From contig CATQJL010000316.1 of the NCBI GenBank assembly GCA_958299035.1, forward strand, positions 20,871,676 to 20,935,675: a stretch of DNA of 64,000 nucleotides, read 5' to 3'. The notes below the pieces were generated by a model. The model saw only the letters and a list, made by a program, of their open reading frames with translations, did not search any database and had not been told where the DNA came from. The position numbers were made by a program, and so were the translations under genes. The DNA comes from Cylicocyclus nassatus. Taxonomy: Eukaryota; Nematoda; Chromadorea; Rhabditida; Strongylidae. Shown here piece by piece: positions 55,202 to 64,000 of this stretch; position 1 is the stretch's first letter; every line of letters starts with the position of its first letter.

Positions 55202-55879
55202 CAGGGTGTCCCAAAAAATGTGCACACTGTTTGATTGTTAATAACTCTCTTCCCAAGAAGTCTTTTGTCATGCTTTAGGCACCATTTTGTAGAGCGAGGT
55301 TCAACTTAGATTTGCAGTATAGAGCGAATCACCGAGCTCTTTTTATTACTGTAGGATTACGGTAGGAACTTCGACAAGGATTTTAGGTCTTTGGAGGCCA
55401 TAATCTGCCTCGGAACAAAACCAAACAAGCCGGAAACTCTTGCACTATGGTAATGGAAGCCGCTTAATTTCGAATATGAAATTTCCGCTTTACTGTGATG
55501 CCTCTTTCCTAAACTATCCCAGGTGAACCGTATAATTGACCTTCCAGCATTTTTCAAAAATGTGATTACACCGTCAAAAAAGCTGAAAATACCCGTAAGA
55601 AGTTGTGTAGTGGAATCAGCGTGCGCGAAAACCCTAGTACACGATTTTTCAGATTTTTTGAAAAAAATTTTGTCAGGCGGCATATTTCACGATGGTTCCA
55701 TATGCTGAAAGTTCCTACCGTAATCCTACAGTAATAAAAAGAGCTCGGTGATTCGCGCTATGCTGCAAATCTAAGTTGAACCTCGCTCCAAAAAATGGTG
55801 CCTAAAGCATGGCAAAAGACTTCTTGGGAAGAGAGTTATTAACAATCAAACAGTGTGCACATTTTTTTGGGACACCCTG
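55202..55879 (+). mobile_element. Tc1/mariner-type MITE (CAGGGTGTCCC family), copy d
   Basis: 678 bp, TA-bordered, with tips CAGGGTGTCCCAAAAAATGT and a perfect complement. It sits at the right end of the Helitron-like remnant. Confidence 0.87.
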
Positions 55880-57350
55880 TATAAATAGTAACTCATTTCA
55901 TGATTTAGGACATGCGGTGACTCGAAACGAGTGAGAAAGTAGGTTCATCATAAAGGAGAGGGGTGGTCAGAGGGAAAAGCACAGCGGTGAATATGAAGAG
56001 GGCGGATGCAAGCAGAGGGAAGACAGTCCTCAAAAACAAACAAAGAGGATTTCTGTTCTTACAGTATATACAATGTCTCAGCCAAAGATCATATGGCCGG
56101 GCTGAACAGGGACACGCCCAGCAGCCAATAGATAGCATCTAAGACCTGAGAGGAAACTCATCAACTATTTGATTGCCCGCTCGTGATGCCGAAGCTGGTT
56201 TCCGTTCGCGCTCTTGAGCTGTCACAAACTTAAAGGAAAGATCGGATAACGCAGCGAATGAAGCTGATGCGATACCAAGTACGCTTACTGGCGCAAAATA
56301 TACTTTTTGTATTTGCTCTTTCTTTGTTATTCTTCATCCATTGTATCGCTCTTCTGTGCAAGTTCAGTGAACCTATCAGAAATTTGGTATTGTTAAGTAG
56401 TATCAAGAGATTAGTCTTTGCGAAAACTTCTATCCTTAAATAAACGATGCGATGTTTTCGAGGACAATCCATATACTTAAAGGCAGTGCTCCGGCAAGAT
56501 TTGCGCCCTGGGGGATGCTACGGTGGGGTTCTGGTCATCCCACTGACCCCCAGGCACAGTCCGGCTGGTTGATGTTCCCCTGTCTCGAGAAAAGAGCCCT
56601 TGAACCGGCGCGCAACCCCAATCGGCGCGCGCCCGGACGACTTCCTTTACCGTTACGGCGCGGGACCCCATGACTGCTCTCCCACATTGTGCATGCTATC
56701 CAAGGCAGAAATTCCAGGCAGCAGGGTCTTCGTGCCAGGGCCCTCCCAACTTTCCACTGAGATTCTTGTCCGAGCTGCCTTTTGGAAATTGGGTGAACGC
56801 CTCGAAAAAGGTCTTTTCACCCGTTTTAAAGCTCAAATTCGGGGTCAACCGTCGAGAAGACCCAAAATATGCAAAAAGGGAATGCAAAATCTGCCGGGAC
56901 ACTTCTTCTAAGTGTTTGTTAACCGACTTTTGCATGCAAGATGTTCACCATTAGAGGCGAACTTTTCTGTTAAACCTATCAATGATCTTCAATGCCTTGC
57001 AATTTTGAGATGAAAGTATCAATATTTTACTAGCTGGTACCCTGTCTTGCCCTGCTGTTGTGTGACGTAAAAATTTCCATATTGAAATTGCTGAGGATAG
57101 AAATAAGTGAAAGAAAAAAAAAGAAGATTCGCTTTAAGGTGTGCCTCACGTGTGCTGACTTTTTCTCTTCTGTTGTCATTCTTAATCTTAACTCGAAATT
57201 AATTCTTCCAATGCATGCTCTCTTATTAAGCGGTATTGTTATGACTGGCGAAAAAAGTTGGAGATGTTTCGTGTCCACCCCTCCTATCAAGGCCGTTAAG
57301 TTACCACTATGCGTGAGCATACAAAATGGATGCGACAGGTTTTTATTACA
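55880..57350. other. No gene seen; GC-rich repeat piece
   Basis: Between two MITEs. A GC-rich block at about 56478-56680 (CCCAGGCACAGTCCGG, GGCGCGCGCCCGG) stands out from the AT-rich surroundings, but I cannot assign it. Frames on both strands there are explained by the GC content. Confidence 0.4.
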
Positions 57351-57981
57351 CAGGTGTCCCAAGTGCCTACTGTTTGATTGTTAATAATTCTCTTGTAGTG
57401 AACTCTTTCGAGAAGCTTTGGGTACCGTTATGTAGAGCTGGCTCCAACTTAGGTTTACAGTATAGAGCGAATCACCGATCGTTATTCATTACTGTAAGAT
57501 CACGATAGAAACTTCAAGCATATGGTGTCATTGTAAAAAAGCTGCCTTTTCAAAACTTTTCAAAGAATTGCGAAGACTTGTGTAATAGGGATTTCATGGA
57601 CGCTGAGTTCAACACTCAACTGTCTACAAAATTGCGAATGGATGGTGTAACCGCACTTTGTAGGGACATTGAAGAAACGGCCGCTACTGCTTACCTCACT
57701 TAACTTTATAATGAAGCATTATGATAAGTTGCGCGCTTCAAATTTGAAACCAGCAACTCTGGTTAGTCCAGTGTGATAGTTTTCTGATTGTTTCGCTTCC
57801 TTTTTGAGACGAAATAAATTTTTCAACGCGAAAACCCTCTTCAAAGTTCCTACCGTAATGCTACAGTGACGGAGTGCAGTCGAATCCGCTCCATGACGTG
57901 AATTTATGTTTAAGCCAGCTTTTCAATATTACAAGAGAGTTTCAACAATCAAACATTAGGCAAATTTTTTGGGACACTCTG
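57351..57981 (+). mobile_element. Tc1/mariner-type MITE, copy e (right end hit by hAT MITE)
   Basis: About 631 bp, starts CAGGTGTCCCAAGTGCCTAC and ends GGGACACTCTG, followed by TA (57982-57983). The next element was inserted so that its 8-bp duplication covers this end. Confidence 0.78.
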
Positions 57982-57984
57982 TAG

Positions 57985-58360
57985 CAGTGGCGTACCGAGG
58001 GGGGGGGGCGGGGGGGGGGGGGGGCGCGCGCCACCCCCCGAGAATGGGTCGCTAAATTTTTGAAAGTTACTTATAAGAGTTATAAAAATGTGCAAATGAC
58101 TTGTTTATACTTGTAAATAATTAAAATAATTTTTACAAATTTTTAAAAATTCAAATTAGCCTTGTAAAAAAATTTTTTTCGGGGGCGTGGCTGACGCCAC
58201 GCCCCCCTTTTCCAGATTTTAGGGGTTGGGGACCCGCAAAAATTTTGAAAAGCATCCCTAAAATTTTTTCGGAGTGCGTGGCTAACGCCACGCACCTTTA
58301 TTTGAAAAATTTTTTTGTCGCCCCCCCCCCCCCCGAGCGGAAATCCTAGGTACGCCACTG
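57985..58360 (-). mobile_element. hAT-type MITE, copy 2
   Basis: 376 bp, inverted ends CAGTGGCGTACC / GGTACGCCACTG and perfect 8-bp duplications ctctgtag at 57977-57984 and 58361-58368. G and C tracts inside both ends, and the same two hairpins as 7218-7595 in opposite orientation. Confidence 0.9.
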
Positions 58361-58368
58361 CTCTGTAG

Positions 58369-58665
58369 GTATCATTTACAATGTCCAAAATCATTTTCTA
58401 TCGTGCCTCTCCGCTATCGGGTCGTTTCTTTACAACCCAATGCACATTAGTTTGTCTCTCAGTTCATGGAGATCCAGCAATAGCTGCTCATTTTTTTAGG
58501 TATTTTCTCCAGTAACACTTGCCATTTGAAAGTGAATTTAGCCTAAATTTCCTATTCTACGCCTTTTAAACATTTCTGCATCTGCTTAGTCCATTAGAAC
58601 ATTATTGCTTCAAAAACTTCTTATGTCTCCTATAAGAGTGTCAAAAATGGTTTTGATTTTTGTTA
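58369..58665. other. No gene seen; 3' flank of the LINE
   Basis: AT-rich. There is no tandem 3' tail of the kind that ends CR1-type elements. Confidence 0.4.
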
Positions 58666-60810
58666 TTATTGATCAGCCATAAAGACGCATGTACTATATA
58701 TACGTGGTGTAGACTTGGGGCTTTTCACACCATCTAAAGCTTTTTGCATCAGCCGAGGGGAATTGCAGCAGTATAGTTTGGTATCATCTGCATAAATAGA
58801 ACAGGTGACACCATCATGAAGAGCTAATGGTAGATCATTTATGTACAGCAAAAACATGAGAGGCCCTAAGCAGGTCCCCTGAGGAACTCCGCTGCTTGTT
58901 TGATACGTAGAAGACAAGGATTCATTGACTATGACTTGTTGAGTACGATTTGATAGAAAAGATTGGAGAAATTTCAGAAGACAACCTTTCACTCCATATG
59001 CATTGAGTTTGTTGAAAAGTAGTTCTAAATTTACTGAATCAAAAGCTTTCTTGTAATCTAGATAGCATACGGTAATGAATCCTTTTTCATTCATTATCTT
59101 ATGCCATATTGATATAGTGGACATGAGAGCTGTAAGTGTCGATCTTTTAGGTAAAAATCCATGTTGTGCTGCATTTATGAGTTGGTTATTTCCGAGATAT
59201 TTGCGAATTTGTTTGCAAATTATTCTCTCAAACACTTTGCTAACTGAAGAAGTTAGGCAGATGGGCCTATAGTTCTTGGGTTGCGATCTGTTGCCTTTTT
59301 TGAAGATCGGTTTCACGATCGCTGTACGCCAAAGTGCTGGGGTTTCCCCGTGGAGTAAGAATCTTTGGAAAAGAAGGCTGAGGGCAGAAGAAATGCCAAG
59401 CGCTGCTTTTCTCAGAAATATGTAGGGAAGTCCATCAGGTGACGTAGATCTTCTAAGAGGTAATTTTTTCAAAATTTGGTAAACAATGTCACCAGTGATA
59501 TCCAAAAAATCAATTTTCTCATTTGTAAACTGTGGACATTGGGTTTTAACATTTGTAGGTTTTTTGTAAACGTTCTTAAAAAATACGGCGAATGCTTCAG
59601 CTTTTTCTTTATCTGATTTACATATGTTACCTAATGAATCATAGATAGTTCCAATATTGTTTGTCACCTTTAGGTTTTGATTACAAAAGCGAAAGAAATT
59701 CTTGATATTACGGCTACGTGCAATGGCATCTTCCTCAGAAAGCCTGCATTGGGCCAACTCGCGTTTGAGCTTTCTAGAAAATCTTTGATACTTTTTAATT
59801 CCGGTTCTATGTCTGGTTTGATACAATCTGGAAACTTTGGCTTCTAACATTCGGATCTTTTTAGGATATGCAAATGTGTGTTTTTGGTCAATCTTAATTT
59901 TGGGTACAAACTTATTTATCAATGCTTGGCAATGAGTAACAAATGATTGATAACACTGGTCTGCTGAGGTTGTGTTCAGTATAGCATTACGCCAGTTTAC
60001 TCTCAGCAAATCAGCGTTTATTTCATTGTATTCTGCATGGAGAAAGTCAGGCAAATATTTTGACGATGCACCACTCAAATGATGTTTGCTTAGCTGAAAT
60101 GAGATGGAAGAATGGTCTGATGTAGAAAACGGTAGATGAAATTTTAGTTTCTTAATCATTTTGTCATTGTTTGTGAAAATGAGATCTAGCATATGTACAT
60201 CATGAGTGGGAACATTCACAAGCTGGCGTAAGTTATAAGTCTCCACTAGCTGCCGTAGTCTCATAGAAGAAGAGTCATGTTTTTGAAATGTTGATATGAC
60301 ATTGGACCAGTCACAGTATGGAAAATTAAAGTCTCCTAAGATGATACAATCTTGGTTTCTGTCAAGGATTTCACTAAAGAATAGTGATGCTTCTTCAAAC
60401 GAGGCATTATTGCATGAAGGACTTCTATACGTTAATATCAAATTTGTGCATGTCATAGTATTTGTGAGGCAAAGACAGAGGCTTTGACAGTAAGGAGAAA
60501 AATTCTGAGTAGAGATTAGGTGATGCTCAATGTCTTTACGCACAAGAGCAAGAACGCCTCCTCCATGAGTACTGCCTTCTCTATCACATCTATAAATTTC
60601 ATACTGGAATTTATGGCATATGTTTGCATCATGTATCAGTTGTGGTTTACACCAGGATTCAGTAATGAGCACAACGGATGGTCCAAAATAAAGAAGTCTA
60701 TGTAGATCTGGTAGTTTGTTACAGATAGAACGTGCATTGAATAAAATTACATGACCTTCGATATTATTATTGGATAGAAATGACGTAGAATGGTTTTTGT
60801 TATGGTGCAA
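58666..60810 (-). CDS. LINE ORF2: endonuclease and reverse transcriptase, C-terminally truncated
   Basis: 714 residues. The N-terminal AP-type endonuclease has LFNARSICNK near 23-32, LITESW at 48-53, HGGGVLALV near 84, LGDFNFPYCDW near 158 and SDHSSISF near 230. The RT domain starts near 480 with SPDGLPYIFLRKA, then PIFKKGNRSQPKNYRPICLT, FLPKRSTLTAL, YLDYKKAFDSV, SSGVPQGTCLGP and YADDTKLY at about 673-680. Endonuclease nicks the target and RT primes there. The frame ends about 35 residues after YADD with an unrelated-looking tail, so the thumb and C-terminal region are absent. The order and motifs fit CR1/Jockey-type LINEs. Confidence 0.9.
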   Translation of the reverse strand: MHHNKNHSTSFLSNNNIEGHVILFNARSICNKLPDLHRLLYFGPSVVLITESWCKPQLIHDANICHKFQYEIYRCDREGSTHGGGVLALVRKDIEHHLISTQNFSPYCQSLCLCLTNTMTCTNLILTYRSPSCNNASFEEASLFFSEILDRNQDCIILGDFNFPYCDWSNVISTFQKHDSSSMRLRQLVETYNLRQLVNVPTHDVHMLDLIFTNNDKMIKKLKFHLPFSTSDHSSISFQLSKHHLSGASSKYLPDFLHAEYNEINADLLRVNWRNAILNTTSADQCYQSFVTHCQALINKFVPKIKIDQKHTFAYPKKIRMLEAKVSRLYQTRHRTGIKKYQRFSRKLKRELAQCRLSEEDAIARSRNIKNFFRFCNQNLKVTNNIGTIYDSLGNICKSDKEKAEAFAVFFKNVYKKPTNVKTQCPQFTNEKIDFLDITGDIVYQILKKLPLRRSTSPDGLPYIFLRKAALGISSALSLLFQRFLLHGETPALWRTAIVKPIFKKGNRSQPKNYRPICLTSSVSKVFERIICKQIRKYLGNNQLINAAQHGFLPKRSTLTALMSTISIWHKIMNEKGFITVCYLDYKKAFDSVNLELLFNKLNAYGVKGCLLKFLQSFLSNRTQQVIVNESLSSTYQTSSGVPQGTCLGPLMFLLYINDLPLALHDGVTCSIYADDTKLYCCNSPRLMQKALDGVKSPKSTPRIYSTCVFMADQ

Positions 60811-60837
60811 AATTTTCCCGGGTTGAAGACTTTTGGG

Positions 60838-61473
60838 CTAATGTATGTGTGTTTTGGGTGTATATTGTGAGCAAGTGATTGGGGATAGAGTCAAATTAGT
60901 TGCAAGAGAATTTTCATGCTCTTCTTCCATGTCAACAGTGCTTTTCATGCAATGTGCGTTGCTCGCAATGTTGCTGCGGAAGCTAGTCAAGGTTAAGAAT
61001 CGCCTGGGAAGTTCGCGTGGCGATTTGAGTTTCACGATCTCGAAATCGCGAACAACGTAAGCTAGTCTCCTCTCTCGCGCATTCAAATCACCAGCTTGTT
61101 TACGGAGGGCTCGATCTAGTTGCAGCTCCTCGAAAGTGTAGTCGCGTCTGGCATATGAATGAACAAATTTTTGCGTAAGACTTTGGCGCCCACTTTTCAT
61201 GTGGCGCAAAAGCTTGTCCCTAAGTTCTTTTGAACGAAGGCCGATCTTAATGATGCGGCCACGCGCATGAGAATTTTTTATGTTAGGTGGGAAACGCTGT
61301 ATTGTTACATGCCCTTGTTCAAATTCTTCTGTTAGATCTTGCTCGCCGGACGTGTAGATATACTCTTTTACAATTTCAAGATCAAAACGGCGAGTTAGTT
61401 TTTCGTCATTTTGCTCGTCTATTCCCACAAGTTTACTGTGGTCTTTCTTCTTTTTTATGTATGTTATTTTCAA
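60838..61473 (-). CDS. LINE ORF1-like protein
   Basis: 211 residues, highly charged. A basic/acidic middle (IIKIGLRSKELRDKLLRHMK, LDRALRKQAGDLNARERRLA) followed by YVVRDFEIVKLKSPR resembles the C-terminal region of ORF1 proteins of CR1/L2-type LINEs, which bind element RNA. No zinc knuckle is visible. The start could be further upstream if the 5' end is incomplete. It directly precedes ORF2. Confidence 0.65.
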   Translation of the reverse strand: MKITYIKKKKDHSKLVGIDEQNDEKLTRRFDLEIVKEYIYTSGEQDLTEEFEQGHVTIQRFPPNIKNSHARGRIIKIGLRSKELRDKLLRHMKSGRQSLTQKFVHSYARRDYTFEELQLDRALRKQAGDLNARERRLAYVVRDFEIVKLKSPRELPRRFLTLTSFRSNIASNAHCMKSTVDMEEEHENSLATNLTLSPITCSQYTPKTHIH

Positions 61474-61693
61474 AACGATGTACGACGCAAAATCTAATTA
61501 AAGCCGTTACGGTGTTTTCAGCGCACATAGGGCCGTAGTGAACGTGAGTGTATTAAAAAAGTGAAAAGTAAAAATCGTTTACATTGCCTTGATATCCGAC
61601 GCTGGCTCATTCAAGCAGATGTAAATAAATTTGTTCAAATCGTTTTTGGTTCAATCCAAAAATTATAACTCGGCGTTCAGTGCATGACAGATA

Positions 61694-61905
61694 AGCTCAG
61701 ACAATCGCAAATGACTTCCGGGGGAGATTAAACGCTTCTAAAACTTCGGGGGAGACACTCCCATTGGAGCTGCCAGGTACAGGGTAATGTGCCTCGCCCT
61801 ACCTGGAGCCAGGTAGGGCGAGGCACATTCACACGGCCCAATGGGAGCGGCCCCCGGAAGTCTTAAAAGTTCACCCTCGGAAATTATTTGCGACTGTCTG
61901 AGAGG
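61694..61905. repeat. Nested inverted repeat with perfect 21-bp central hairpin
   Basis: The inner arms 61786-61806 and 61809-61829 (AATGTGCCTCGCCCTACCTGG and complement; first 20 bases AATGTGCCTCGCCCTACCTG) are perfect with a 2-base loop. Outer matches such as CAGACAATCGCAAAT and ATTTGCGACTGTCTG extend the fold to about 210 bases. It may be a MITE; no target duplication was identified. Confidence 0.6.
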
Positions 61906-63438
61906 AAAGTCAGAAAAAGTTCATCGTAACTTTTTTAGGGTGAATTTGAGCAAATTTGTACTTTCGGTGCTGCCAGAAGCAAGTTCTGTTACTTTCCCCA
62001 CGCCAACTGATGCCAAAACAATAACAAGGGTACTTTGTTTTTTCTCGCATTTTGTTTTGCGGAAACACCTAATGTTTACCGGCGAAGTTGACACAATGGC
62101 GTTATTGGCGGGCACCTAGAACAACATTTTTCCAATAGCAAGCAAGGAGTTTGTGTGAGCAGATTTTCAGTGATTTTCCTTGTAACTTGCCAATTGCGAC
62201 TATTAAAACGCAGGTACAAGTAAAAAAGATATAGGCTTTGCTAGTTGTACAAAAAATTTTTCACTGTATTATAGCGGGAGTTGATGTATGTCACGCAGTA
62301 ATAAAGAATTTTGGATATGAGTGATTTAGTGTACTTATTGTTAGAAGCCCAGTGGTGTTGGGAAGAAAGTTCAAACCGGAAGTCTTTATTCACTCAGCAG
62401 AGCTTCATTTCGTTCGTAAAAATTTCCATTCAACAAATTTCTATCGCTTGTGCAACATGCGGAGTAGGACTCCGAACGCGCTGAGATTAGGACAATGGGC
62501 TGGAATACATACAATATTGACTTCATTTGTAATAACATGAGGGGAAGGCTTTAATTGCCTGTGCTCTTTGTTTGAATTTTCGAGATTCAAAAGAGCACAA
62601 ATGCTATAGGCTATAGTTGATTTCATCCTCATTTTCGGGCAACTCAAGAGGCTTGTAGCAATCCATCGAAACGTCACAACATAAACAAGCTAGGGCCGCG
62701 ACAGCTTGAACTGAACTGCGAACCTAGTTTGAGCTTGAGATTTCCCAGCCTCGTTATGCAGGCCATTGAACAATACACCGGCTATCTTTCAATACTCCCG
62801 TCAAATCTTGTCGCAGGTCGGGACCCAGCGCGAGGTTTGCAAATGTTTCCGCAAAACTTGGCGTCAAATCTCTTCGCAGCATCCACCATCATAGTAATAA
62901 CGAACATTAACAATATGCTATACCAAACGCTTCGATGGCTTCCATTTGCAGTGGATGAATGAAAAGATTTTGTGGTAAAAGGTAAATGAACCAAGATATT
63001 CACAGATTTTCGTTTTGTAATTCTACAAGTTTATAATCTATGATTGCTAATATTCTCGATTACCCAGTCGCGACTTGATGTGGTTAAGCTCTAGTCTATT
63101 CTCTACGTCTCTTACCAATGCGCACCATCACTACAAAAAAGGAAGTCAGGTTCTGGCTCGCGACGTACGTCTCGTCTATACCGCCTGACGTTTCGACAAA
63201 TATTCCTCGGAGGCCTGAAAGGGAATTGCAATTTCATGCTTGTCAATCTGGACAACCAAATGCCTCCTCTAACTTGCAACGTTCAGATCTTGTCTAATAT
63301 CAACGTACTGGGAAACTAATCGAAATAACAGTCACCAACCTTCTATCCACTGCCGAATCGGTCAGTCCGCTCGACTGTGACGGACGTCATTGAGCCCAGT
63401 GCGTCAAAGATCCTACTATAATAACGCGCTAAGAGTGT
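61906..63438. other. No gene supported
   Basis: A plus-strand frame at 62729-62962 (ending LYQTLRWLPFAVDE) and one on the opposite strand both look faintly protein-like, without domain or splice support. At 63185-63225 is a CTGACGTTTCG...CTCGGAGGCCTGA motif akin to that at 26510-26541. Confidence 0.35.
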
Positions 63439-63936
63439 TTACGTTTTTTGTGTGTCTGTCTGTGTGAATGTCTGTCTGTCACGAAATTCATAGCGCGACC
63501 AGCCAACCTCCTGGGCCCAAATTCTGCACAGCGCTACCCGCAAGAAAGTCCAACATGCAAAAACACGAGCAGATTTGTTGAGTGGATCCCTCAGAAACTG
63601 CCCGTCAAACGGATCCAATTTGCATTTGGGCCGCTGAATGGGGTCCATAATTCCACTTTTTGCAGAGTCGTGGATGTTTATGCCAAGTAAATGTGCAAGC
63701 CATGAACTTAGGCCAAAAAAAGTGATCAAAAGTCCATTACTTTGCAAAAACGGCGCTAAAAAGTATTGATTGCGTAAATAGTCAATTTGCCGAGGTTTTA
63801 GCTGAGCATTTAACGAGATTTTTGCACAAAGATGCAGATCACGGTGACCACTGTTCTCACTGCAACTGTCAAGACCATGGGAATTCAAAAACCCATAAAA
63901 ATTTGCGTTTGTTTTTCTGCAAAAAGTCTCATCCAC
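63439..63936 (-). other. Open frame of 165 codons, unknown
   Basis: The minus-strand frame starts MDETFCRKTNANFYGF and ends inside a GTCTGTCTGT-rich tract like that of the Helitron-like elements, so at least its C-terminus is repeat. It has no recognisable domain. I leave it as an uncertain frame rather than a gene. Confidence 0.2.
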
Positions 63937-64000
63937 GCGAAATCACCGATTTCACATAAAAAAGCTTTCGGAATGAGTAGTTGTTCACATTTTGTTCGTA

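Larger units (their letters stand above)
58666..61480 (-). mobile_element. CR1-like non-LTR retrotransposon (LINE), 3' truncated
   Basis: ORF1 (61473-60838) and ORF2 (60810-58666) follow each other with 27 bases between on the minus strand, both undisrupted as far as they go. ORF2 stops soon after the RT YADD. About a third of a typical ORF2 plus the 3' UTR is thus missing, the opposite of the usual 5' truncation. Confidence 0.8.

Noticed and set aside
62729..62962. Small plus-strand frame with a faintly protein-like end
   Set aside because: An equally open frame runs on the opposite strand and nothing supports either.
1..64000. CRISPR arrays, prokaryotic operons, rRNA genes
   Set aside because: No evenly spaced short direct repeats, no ribosome-binding-site pattern and no recognisable rRNA segment were found.

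Overview
This is a gene-poor, repeat-rich stretch of a nematode nuclear genome. Three things point to a nematode. At 15126 there is a 21-of-22-base match to the SL1 spliced leader, followed directly by a GT splice donor. One host gene has many short introns (42-57 nt) with T-rich TTTTCAG/TTTTTAG acceptors. The repeats (Tc1/mariner-type and hAT-type miniature elements, Helitron-like ends) are also typical of nematodes. Nothing prokaryotic is visible. The window contains two 500-N assembly gaps, each bordered by a SMART-type cDNA/PCR primer sequence, so continuity across 26617-27142 and 51622-52171 should not be trusted.

Layout. (a) 1-6947, minus strand: copy 1 of a Ty3/gypsy-like LTR retrotransposon, cut by the window edge inside reverse transcriptase. 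(b) 6948-26616: no convincing intact gene. It holds a hAT-type MITE, Helitron-like pieces, an SL1-like RNA locus, degenerate TCGAA-rich tracts, a nearly perfect ~577-bp palindrome, a Tc1/mariner-type MITE and two short decayed coding-like stretches. (c) 26642-27141: gap. (d) 27142-35325, minus strand: copy 2 of the same retrotransposon, reaching into integrase before the gap. (e) 35778-36408: a composite repeat. (f) 36591-43673, plus strand: the only well-supported host gene, about 16 exons and ~449 residues, product not recognised, with a 3.5-kb intron full of repeats. (g) 43674-51646: repeats, and a perfect 155-bp inverted duplication that ends at the second gap. (h) 52147-58368: a nested stack of MITEs and a Helitron-like element. 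(i) 58666-61480, minus strand: a CR1-like LINE with ORF1 and an ORF2 that stops just after the RT YADD motif. (j) 61481-64000: no clear gene.

The most interesting biology is the retrotransposon. In both copies a glycoprotein-like (Env-like) module sits between the Gag zinc knuckle and the protease. It has an internal signal peptide, about 17 cysteines, N-glycosylation sequons, a furin-type RQKR site, a helical stretch and a C-terminal transmembrane segment. Taken together, the two damaged copies show this module in frame with Gag on one side and Pol on the other. The usual order in retroviruses and env-bearing retrotransposons is gag-pol-env. Both copies are broken by several indels, but mostly different ones. 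They share one stop codon plus frame change early in RT.
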